From an uncultured Clostridia bacterium (GTDB lineage Bacteria; Bacillota; Clostridia; TANB77; CAG-508): DNA of 20,089 nt. Under the pieces are notes generated by a model that ran no database searches, had not been told where the DNA came from, and worked only from the letters and a program-made list of their open reading frames with translations. The translations under genes were made by a program, and so were the position numbers. Each line of letters opens with the position of its first letter. Positions within the stretch are counted from its first letter, which is position 1. Positions 14,033 through 20,089 of this stretch are shown here, piece by piece. The stretch lies in assembly GCA_934167365.1 (NCBI GenBank), contig CAKPKU010000020.1, positions 1 to 20,089 on the forward strand, read 5' to 3'.

Positions 14033-15757
14033 ATGGAATATTTAGAAAAGTATAATGAATGGTGTAATAGTGAAATTTTTGATGAGGAAACAAAAAAAGA
14101 GCTAAATAGTATAAAAGATAATGATAATGAAATAAAAGATAGATTTTATAAAAATTTAGAATTTGGAACAGCAGGTTTAAGAGGAATTATAGGGGCTGGA
14201 ACAAATAGAATGAATAAATATACAGTTACACAGGCAACACAAGGATTAGCAAATTACATATTAAAAAATAATAAAGAAAACAAAGGTGTAGCAATTGCAT
14301 ATGATTCAAGAAATATGTCAGAAGAATTTAGTAAATGGGCAGCATTATGTTTGAATGCAAATGGAATAAAAACATATAGATTTGAGTCATTAAGACCAAC
14401 ACCAGAATTGTCTTTTGCAGTTAGATACTTAAACTGTATTGCAGGAATTGTTATAACTGCAAGTCACAATCCATCTGAATATAATGGTTATAAGGTATAT
14501 TGGGAAGATGGAGCTCAAATAGTTGCTCCTGTAGATAAAGGAATTATGGATGAAGTAAAAGCTGTAAGTGATTTTTCTAAAATTAAAGATATGGATATAG
14601 AAAAAGCAAAACAGGAAAAGTTATATAATGAAATTGGAAAAGATGTAGATGATGCATATATAGCTGAACTTAAAAAGTTAGTTTTAAATAAAGACATTAT
14701 TGAAAAAGTTCAAAAAGATATAAAAATTGTATATACACCATTACATGGAACAGGTAATTTACCAGTACAAAGAATTTTGAAAGAAATCGGATTTGAAAAT
14801 GTTTATGTTGTACCTGAACAAGAAAAACCTGATGGAAATTTTCCAACAGTTACATATCCAAATCCTGAAGACAAAAATGCATTTGAATTAGCATTAAAAT
14901 TAGCATCTGATATTAAGGCTGACATAGTATTAGCTACAGACCCAGATGCAGATAGACTAGGAATTTATGCATTAGATACTAAAACAGGAGAATATATGCC
15001 ATTTACAGGAAATATGTCAGGATTATTAATTGCAGAATATGAATTATCTCAAAAGAAAGAAAGAAATATGATACCTGAAAATGGAGCTTTAATTAAAACA
15101 ATAGTTTCTTCAAATTTAGCAGATGCAATAGCTAAAGAATATAATGTAAAATTAATAGAAGTTTTAACAGGTTTTAAATATATTGGAGAGCAAATAAAGA
15201 TTTTTGAACAAACAAAATCTAATGAGTATTTGTTTGGATTTGAGGAGAGCTATGGATGTTTAATAGGAACCCATGCTAGAGATAAAGATGCTATTGTAGC
15301 TGTAATGGCATTATGTGAGGCTGCTGCATATTATAAAAATAAAAATCTAACATTATGGGATCAAATGATAAACATTTATGAAAAATATGGATATTACAAA
15401 GAAGGTCAAATTGCCTTAACAATGAAAGGTATTGATGGCGCAAATAAAATAAAAGAAATAATGGAAAATATGAGAAAAAATCCATTAAAAAAATTAGGTC
15501 AATATAATGTTGTAGAATATAGAGATTATAGTATAAGTAAACTAGAAAATTACAAAAATAATACAACTGAAATAATAAATTTACCAAAATCTAATGTTTT
15601 ATATTATGAATTAGAAGATGATGCATGGTGTTGTGTAAGACCATCAGGAACAGAGCCTAAAATTAAATTTTATATTGGTGTAAAAGGAAAAAGTATTGAA
15701 GATTCAGAAAATAAATTAAAGGAATTATCTGAATTTATGAAATCATTTGAAAAATAA
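14033..15757 (+). CDS. pgcA: Phosphoglucomutase/phosphomannomutase, PgcA type
   Basis: This 574-residue cytoplasmic alpha-D-phosphohexomutase interconverts hexose-6- and hexose-1-phosphates. It opens with a FYKNLEFGTAGLRGIIGAGTNRMN block (38-61, described by its ends) as in Bacillus PgcA. The phosphoserine loop TASHNP is at 142-147 (S144). The metal loop DPDADRLG is at 303-310, the sugar loop GFEESYG at 402-408, and the phosphate loop RPSGTEPK at 536-543. All catalytic parts are intact and the length is normal. The ATG at 14033 follows AGGAGG by 4-5 nt. Because a terminator touches that ribosome binding site, expression must come by read-through from the UDPGP-family gene or from a promoter inside it. 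A second terminator follows the gene. Confidence 0.95.
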   Translation: MEYLEKYNEWCNSEIFDEETKKELNSIKDNDNEIKDRFYKNLEFGTAGLRGIIGAGTNRMNKYTVTQATQGLANYILKNNKENKGVAIAYDSRNMSEEFSKWAALCLNANGIKTYRFESLRPTPELSFAVRYLNCIAGIVITASHNPSEYNGYKVYWEDGAQIVAPVDKGIMDEVKAVSDFSKIKDMDIEKAKQEKLYNEIGKDVDDAYIAELKKLVLNKDIIEKVQKDIKIVYTPLHGTGNLPVQRILKEIGFENVYVVPEQEKPDGNFPTVTYPNPEDKNAFELALKLASDIKADIVLATDPDADRLGIYALDTKTGEYMPFTGNMSGLLIAEYELSQKKERNMIPENGALIKTIVSSNLADAIAKEYNVKLIEVLTGFKYIGEQIKIFEQTKSNEYLFGFEESYGCLIGTHARDKDAIVAVMALCEAAAYYKNKNLTLWDQMINIYEKYGYYKEGQIALTMKGIDGANKIKEIMENMRKNPLKKLGQYNVVEYRDYSISKLENYKNNTTEIINLPKSNVLYYELEDDAWCCVRPSGTEPKIKFYIGVKGKSIEDSENKLKELSEFMKSFEK

Positions 15758-15763
15758 ATTTAT

Positions 15764-15809
15764 AAAACTAGATTACCAGCAAATAAGCATTGTTGGTAAT
15801 CTAGTTTTT
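15764..15809 (+). terminator. Strong terminator after pgcA
   Basis: AAAACTAGATTACCA (15764-15778) pairs perfectly with TGGTAATCTAGTTTT (15794-15808). Pairing continues to CAA/TTG after one mismatch. The T-run on the right serves rightward transcripts, and the A-run on the left could serve leftward ones. Confidence 0.85.
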
Positions 15810-15841
15810 ATTTGTTTGTTATAATAGAATTAAAAATATTT

Positions 15842-15848
15842 TGTCGAA
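15842..15848 (+). promoter_or_regulatory. Spo0A box upstream of the amylase gene
   Basis: TGTCGAA, a perfect 0A box, lies in the 121-bp gap between the pgcA terminator and the amylase start. The best -10 nearby is TAAAAT at 15883-15888, with only a poor -35 (TGTGCA, 15860-15865). A weak promoter aided by an activator would fit, but this is inference. Confidence 0.4.
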
Positions 15849-15930
15849 AAAAATAAATATGTGCAAAATAAAAAAATTATGATAAAATATAAATGTAAAA
15901 TTACACGAATGAAAAGTGGAGATGAGTATA

Positions 15931-17376
15931 GTGTTAAATAATAAAACAATGATGCAATATTTTGAATGGAATTATCCAGCAAATTGTACGTTATGGTATA
16001 AACTAAAAAAAGATGCACAAAATTTAAGACAAATGGGAATAAATATGGTATGGCTTCCACCAGCATATAAAGGAGCAGCCGGACTTCATGATGTAGGTTA
16101 TGGTGTATATGACTTATATGATTTAGGAGAGTTTGAACAAAAAGGCACAGTTCCTACTAAATATGGATTGAAGGACCAATATTTAGAAGCAATAGATTCA
16201 TTACATAATAATAATATAAAGGTAATTGCTGATGTAGTATTTAATCAAAAAATGGGAGCAGATGAAACCGAAGATGTTATTGCTGTTGAAGCATCTATAA
16301 ATGATAGAAATATAGTAATAAGTGATCCATATCAAATAAGTGCATGGACAAAGTTTAACTTTGAGGGAAGACATAATAAATATTCTAATTTTAAATGGGA
16401 TTGGACACATTTTCATGGTGTTGATTGGGATGAAAGAAATAAAAGAAATGGAATATTTAAATTTTATGGAAAGAACTGGGATAAAGATGTTGATCCTGAA
16501 AATGGTAATTTTGATTATTTAATGGGAGCAGATGTTGACTTAAATAATGTAGATGTAGTTGAAGAGCTTGAAAGATGGGGAAAGTGGTATTTAAATTATT
16601 GCGATTTAGATGGATTTAGATTAGATGCAATTAAACATATTAGAGGTAGATTTTTTAAAAAATGGATAGATAATATCAATTCTAATACAAATAAGGATTT
16701 ATTTTATGTTGGAGAATATTGGAATTTAAATGTACATATACTTAAAGATTATTTAAGCAAATGTAATTATAATATGACCTTATTTGATGTACCATTACAT
16801 TATAATTTTTATAATGCATCAAATAGCAATGGAAACTATGACATGAGAAAAATATTTGATGGAACATTAGTAAAAGAATTGCCTGAATGTGCTGTAACAT
16901 TTGTAGATAATCACGATACGCAAATGGGTCAAGCATTGCAATCTGAAATAGCATCATGGTTTAAACCATTAGCATATGCATTAATTTTATTAAGATCAGA
17001 AGGAACACCATGTGTATTTTATGGGGATTATTATGGTTTTAATGGAGATGAAAATTCATCTATAAAAACAAAACTAACCCCTATTTTATTAGCAAGAAAA
17101 TTATATGCATATGGAGAGCAAATAGATTATTTTGATAATGAACATATAATAGGCTGGGTAAGAGCAGGAGATAAAGAGCATAGAAATTCAGGTGTGGTTG
17201 TAATTATGACCGATAATGCAGGTGGTTCAAAAGAAATGTATGTAGGAAAGAATCTAGCAAATTGTGTATTAATAGATATAACAGGAAACATGAAAGAAAA
17301 TGTATATGTTGATAAAGATGGGAATGGAATATTTTATTGTAATGGCGGAAGTGTTTCAATTTGGGTTAAAAAATAA
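15931..17376 (+). CDS. Cytoplasmic GH13 alpha-amylase (subfamily 5-like)
   Basis: This 481-residue (beta/alpha)8 glycoside hydrolase should cleave alpha-1,4-glucans. It starts MLNNKTMMQYFEWNYP, close to the mature start of Bacillus liquefying amylases, and has no signal peptide, so it acts inside the cell on glycogen or imported dextrins. Region II is GFRLDAIKH at 228-236 (nucleophile D232), region III GEYW at 261-264 (acid/base E262) and region IV FVDNHDT at 324-330 (D329). Region I reads DVVFNQ at 101-106: the usual His is Gln. A C-terminal beta domain follows (about 400-481). The start GTG 15931 lies 9 nt after GGAG; GTG 15916 and ATG 15922 would overlap that ribosome binding site. Confidence 0.9.
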   Translation: MLNNKTMMQYFEWNYPANCTLWYKLKKDAQNLRQMGINMVWLPPAYKGAAGLHDVGYGVYDLYDLGEFEQKGTVPTKYGLKDQYLEAIDSLHNNNIKVIADVVFNQKMGADETEDVIAVEASINDRNIVISDPYQISAWTKFNFEGRHNKYSNFKWDWTHFHGVDWDERNKRNGIFKFYGKNWDKDVDPENGNFDYLMGADVDLNNVDVVEELERWGKWYLNYCDLDGFRLDAIKHIRGRFFKKWIDNINSNTNKDLFYVGEYWNLNVHILKDYLSKCNYNMTLFDVPLHYNFYNASNSNGNYDMRKIFDGTLVKELPECAVTFVDNHDTQMGQALQSEIASWFKPLAYALILLRSEGTPCVFYGDYYGFNGDENSSIKTKLTPILLARKLYAYGEQIDYFDNEHIIGWVRAGDKEHRNSGVVVIMTDNAGGSKEMYVGKNLANCVLIDITGNMKENVYVDKDGNGIFYCNGGSVSIWVKK

Positions 17377-17396
17377 ATTAAAAAATTTTACAAGTT

Positions 17397-17423
17397 TTTA
17401 TTATAATAAAACATTATAATAAA
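17397..17423. repeat. Perfect 11-bp AT-only hairpin after the amylase
   Basis: TTTATTATAAT (17397-17407) and ATTATAATAAA (17413-17423) are perfect reverse complements with a 5-nt loop, 20 bp after the amylase stop and just before its terminator. It has no T-run. It may stabilise the mRNA end or be an incidental AT palindrome. Confidence 0.5.
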
Positions 17424-17442
17424 ATAATTAGAACTAAAGTGA

Positions 17443-17487
17443 AAAATAGAGTTCAAATTAAATTATAATTTGAATTCTATTTTTTTT
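17443..17487 (+). terminator. Terminator after the amylase gene
   Basis: An 18-bp stem (17443-17460 with 17466-17483) holds one G-T pair and a 5-nt loop AATTA, and runs into eight Ts ending at 17487. It separates the amylase from tex, which has its own promoter. Confidence 0.8.
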
Positions 17488-17524
17488 ACAATACTTCTTA
17501 TATATTAAAAATTACTTTATTTTC

Positions 17525-17553
17525 TTGAAATAGATGAGTCGTTTTGATATAAT
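17525..17553 (+). promoter_or_regulatory. SigmaA promoter of tex
   Basis: TTGAAA (17525-17530), a 17-nt spacer and a perfect TATAAT (17548-17553) end 35 nt before the tex ATG at 17589. Confidence 0.85.
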
Positions 17554-17588
17554 TTTTTCAGTTTATTTTGAAAGGATATGAGATAACA

Positions 17589-19751
17589 ATGGATATTTTA
17601 CAAATTATAGCAGATGAATTAAATGTAAAATACACACAGGTAGAAAATGCAGTAAAATTGATAGATGAAGGAAATACAATACCTTTTATAGCAAGATATA
17701 GAAAAGAAGTAACAGGTGGATTAAGTGATGAGGACCTTAGATCATTATATGAAAGATTAAATTATTTAAGAAATTTAGAGGAAAGAAAAGAAGAAGTAAG
17801 ACAATCAATAGAAGATCAAGGTAAGCTTACTGATGAGATTATTTTAGCATTAAAAAATGCAAAGATATTAGCAGAAGTTGAGGATATTTATAGACCATAT
17901 AAACAAAAAAAGAGAACAAGAGCTACAATAGCAAAGGAAAAAGGTCTAGAGCCATTGTCAGAAACTTTGTTAAATCAAGACAAAAATGTTTCAATAGAAG
18001 AAATTGCAGAAAAATACATTGATCCAGAAAAGGGAATAGAAACAATAGAAGATGCGCTAGCAGGAGCAAAAGATATAATAGCGGAAAATATATCAGATAA
18101 TCCAACATATAGAAAAGAAATAAAAAGATATTGTTATAGAGATGGAGTTATTACAACAGAATCTAATTCAAAAAATGATGAAGGTGAAGATGTTTCAACA
18201 TATAAAATGTATTTTGATTTTAATGAAAAAGTAAATAAAATACCAAGTCATAGAATTTTGGCTATAAATAGAGCAGAAAAAGAAAATGCTATTAAATTAA
18301 AAATACAAAAACCAGAAGAAAATATTATTGATTTTATGGAAAGAGATATAATAAAAGATAAAAACAGCAAATATGCTAATATATTGGAAGATACAGTTGA
18401 AGATAGTTTTAAAAGATTAATAGAGCCTTCTGTTGAAAGAGAAATAAGATCAGACTTAACAGAAAAAGCAGAAGAAAAAGCTATAAAAGTTTTTGGACAA
18501 AATGCAAAACAATTATTAATGGGAGCACCATTGAAAGGTTTAACAGTAATGGGATTTGACCCAGCATATAGAACAGGCTGTAAAATTGCAGTAATAGATG
18601 AAACAGGTAAGTTACTTGCAACAACTACTGTATACCCAACAGAGCCACAAAACAAAGTAGAAGAAGCAAAAAAAGAGCTTAAAGAGCTTATAAACAAATA
18701 TGACATAAATATGATTGCAATTGGAAATGGAACTGCATCAAGAGAGTCAGAAAAATTTGTAGCTGATATGATATCAGAAATTGATAAAAAGGTTTATTAT
18801 GCAATAGTTAGTGAAGCAGGAGCATCAGTATATTCTGCATCAAAACTAGCAACAGAAGAATATCCTGATATAAATGTATCTTTAAGAGGAGCAATATCTA
18901 TTGCACGTAGATTACAAGATCCATTGGCAGAGCTTGTAAAAATAGATCCAAAAGCAATTGGAGTTGGTCAATATCAACATGATGTAAATCAGAAAAAATT
19001 AGCAGAAAGCTTAGCTGGTGTTGTAGAAGATGCAGTTAATCAAGTTGGTGTTGATGTAAACACAGCTACACCTTCACTTTTATCATATGTTTCAGGAATA
19101 AACAAAACAATTGCTAATAATATCGTAAAATATAGAGATGAAAATGGAAAAATAAAAGAAAGAAAAGAGCTTTTAAAAGTTCCAAAGCTTGGAAAAGTAG
19201 CATATCAACAATGTGCAGGATTCATAAGAATTTTTGATGGAAAAAATCCTTTAGAAATAACAGCAGTACACCCTGAAAGTTATGAAAAAGCAGAGCAGTT
19301 ATTAGAAAGTATAGGATATAAAAAAGATGATTTAAAAAATCCAGAGCAATTAAAAGATATAAAAGTAAAACTAAGTGGAATTAATATAAAAGAAACAGCT
19401 CAAAAACTTGATATTGGTGAAATGACATTAAAGGATATTATAGATGAACTTTCTAAACCAGGAAGAGATCCAAGAGATGAAATGCCAAAACCTATTTTAA
19501 GATCAGATGTCTTAAAATTTGAAGATTTAAAAGAAGGAATGATATTAAACGGAACTGTCAGAAATGTAATTGATTTTGGTGCTTTCGTTGATATTGGAGT
19601 AAAACATGATGGATTAGTTCATATATCTGAATTAAGTGAAAATTATGTAAAAAATCCTTCAGATGTAGTATCAATAGGTGATATAGTAAAAGTAAAAGTA
19701 ATTAAAATAGATGAGAATAGACAAAAAGTTAGTTTAAGTATGAAAATATAA
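17589..19751 (+). CDS. tex: Tex, RNA-binding transcription accessory protein
   Basis: Tex is a cytoplasmic nucleic-acid-binding protein related to eukaryotic Spt6. The 720-residue product has an N-terminal helical part with DEGNTIPFIARYRKEVTGG at 26-44 and VEDIYRPYKQKKRTRA near 97-112. A YqgF/RNase H-like domain (about 318-440) shows GFDPAYRTG and GNGTASRESE, followed by SEAGASVYSASKLA near 408-421. A helix-hairpin-helix part lies at about 490-550, and a C-terminal S1 domain at about 648-718 (GTVRNVIDFGAFVDIG, DGLVHISEL). The ATG at 17589 matches the usual family start MDIL; AAAGGA lies 12 nt upstream, rather far. TTG 17568 in the same frame is a weaker choice. It is a single-gene unit with its own promoter. 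Confidence 0.95.
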   Translation: MDILQIIADELNVKYTQVENAVKLIDEGNTIPFIARYRKEVTGGLSDEDLRSLYERLNYLRNLEERKEEVRQSIEDQGKLTDEIILALKNAKILAEVEDIYRPYKQKKRTRATIAKEKGLEPLSETLLNQDKNVSIEEIAEKYIDPEKGIETIEDALAGAKDIIAENISDNPTYRKEIKRYCYRDGVITTESNSKNDEGEDVSTYKMYFDFNEKVNKIPSHRILAINRAEKENAIKLKIQKPEENIIDFMERDIIKDKNSKYANILEDTVEDSFKRLIEPSVEREIRSDLTEKAEEKAIKVFGQNAKQLLMGAPLKGLTVMGFDPAYRTGCKIAVIDETGKLLATTTVYPTEPQNKVEEAKKELKELINKYDINMIAIGNGTASRESEKFVADMISEIDKKVYYAIVSEAGASVYSASKLATEEYPDINVSLRGAISIARRLQDPLAELVKIDPKAIGVGQYQHDVNQKKLAESLAGVVEDAVNQVGVDVNTATPSLLSYVSGINKTIANNIVKYRDENGKIKERKELLKVPKLGKVAYQQCAGFIRIFDGKNPLEITAVHPESYEKAEQLLESIGYKKDDLKNPEQLKDIKVKLSGINIKETAQKLDIGEMTLKDIIDELSKPGRDPRDEMPKPILRSDVLKFEDLKEGMILNGTVRNVIDFGAFVDIGVKHDGLVHISELSENYVKNPSDVVSIGDIVKVKVIKIDENRQKVSLSMKI

Positions 19752-19896
19752 ATTAGTAGTATAGAAAAAATGTATTAATTTATAGTTTTTTGTACTAAGA
19801 AATATATTTACAAATAAAACGAAATTTTCATATTAACAAATTATATTGAATAATTGATTTCCCATCTGGAAGTTTTTGAAAAATGTTTGTTTTTCG

Positions 19897-19926
19897 TTGA
19901 CAAATATGGCAAAAGTATTATATAAT
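19897..19926 (+). promoter_or_regulatory. Consensus sigmaA promoter for a gene right of the window
   Basis: TTGACA (19897-19902), an 18-nt spacer and TATAAT (19921-19926) match the consensus at all twelve positions. A second TATAAT (19940-19945) sits in a repeat of the same 12 bp. The transcript would start near 19933, leaving more than 150 nt of leader inside the window. Confidence 0.8.
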
Positions 19927-20009
19927 TAAAAATATATTATATAATTCAAAAGAAGAAATTTAAATTAAAATAAAATCGCAAAAAGGTAGTTGTCAAATTT
20001 TAAAAATAT

Positions 20010-20032
20010 AAAAAAGACATCATGCCTTTTTT
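20010..20032 (+). terminator. Terminator-like hairpin in the leader
   Basis: AAAAAAGACA (20010-20019) pairs with TGCCTTTTTT (20023-20032), with one A-C mismatch, around a TCA loop; the right arm is the T-run. It lies about 75-100 nt after the expected start of transcription and could act as an attenuator, though the stem is A-T rich. Confidence 0.35.
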
Positions 20033-20089
20033 ATGTGCTATCAATGACTTTGTTATGTCAAGTTAAAATAAGAGGAATTATGTTGTAAT

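Larger units (their letters stand above)
19752..20089 (+). other. Gene-free 3' end: promoter and leader of a downstream gene
   Basis: No coding region is supportable in these 338 bases. They contain a consensus promoter (19897-19926), a 12-bp direct repeat TATTATATAATT (19916-19927 and 19935-19946), and a terminator-like hairpin at 20010-20032. After tex only a weak AGTA/TACT pairing is seen, so no clear tex terminator can be named. An AGAGGA followed by ATG at 20080 meets a stop two codons later. Confidence 0.6.

Noticed and set aside
18248..18706. Open frame of 152 codons on the minus strand opposite tex
   Set aside because: Ser/Phe/Leu-rich antisense of a well-supported tex gene; no promoter, ribosome binding site or family likeness.
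20071..20088. AGAGGA plus ATG at 20080 as the start of the next gene
   Set aside because: The frame reads ATG, TTG, TAA and stops at once; the true start must lie outside the window.
1..20089. CRISPR arrays, tRNA or rRNA genes, transposases, phage genes, toxin-antitoxin pairs
   Set aside because: I looked for regularly spaced repeats, tRNA-like cloverleaf ends and the usual protein families and saw none.

Overview
The window is AT-rich, uses the standard code with strong AGGAGG-type ribosome binding sites, and carries sporulation genes (spmA, spmB, spoIIR and a GerM-domain gene). It also carries a giant BadF/HgdC-type Fe-S activase and low-GC Gram-positive versions of murA, walJ, rlmH and tex. 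This points to an anaerobic, spore-forming Firmicute of the class Clostridia; the genus cannot be read from the sequence. It looks like ordinary chromosome: I see no phage, insertion sequence, CRISPR array, tRNA or rRNA.

Layout. Bases 1-453 hold no confident gene: a 67-bp tandem repeat followed by five consecutive hairpins, two of them clear terminators. A 1422-residue fused 2-hydroxyacyl-CoA dehydratase activase/dehydratase-like protein runs leftward (454-4722) from a clear promoter and is divergent from a membrane-anchored GerM-domain gene. A 53-codon minus-strand gene (5446-5607) overlaps the end of the GerM gene and is divergent from a methyltransferase pair, trmN6-like and rsmI. The rightward spmA-spmB pair follows. 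Converging on it is the leftward block spoIIR, murA, walJ, rlmH. Between spmB and rlmH lies a 102-bp structured element with C-rich loops and a promoter-like sequence upstream. From 12182 everything is rightward: an unrecognised 150-residue protein, a UAP1-like UDP-sugar pyrophosphorylase, a PgcA-type phosphoglucomutase, a cytoplasmic GH13 alpha-amylase, and tex. The window ends in a promoter and an untranslated leader for a gene outside it.

Function. Three themes can be read: RNA modification and RNA handling (trmN6-like, rsmI, rlmH, tex), envelope and sporulation (murA, walJ, spoIIR, spmAB, GerM-domain protein), and intracellular sugar-phosphate/glucan metabolism (UDPGP family protein, phosphoglucomutase, amylase). 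Perfect Spo0A-box heptamers (TGTCGAA) lie upstream of the unknown 150-residue gene, the structured element and the amylase. In the first two the box sits exactly 19 nt upstream of a TTGACA -35 element, so some of these units may be tied to sporulation entry. Five start codons were placed downstream of the longest possible ORF (at 4722, 4880, 11330, 15931 and 17589) because of ribosome binding site position or family alignment.
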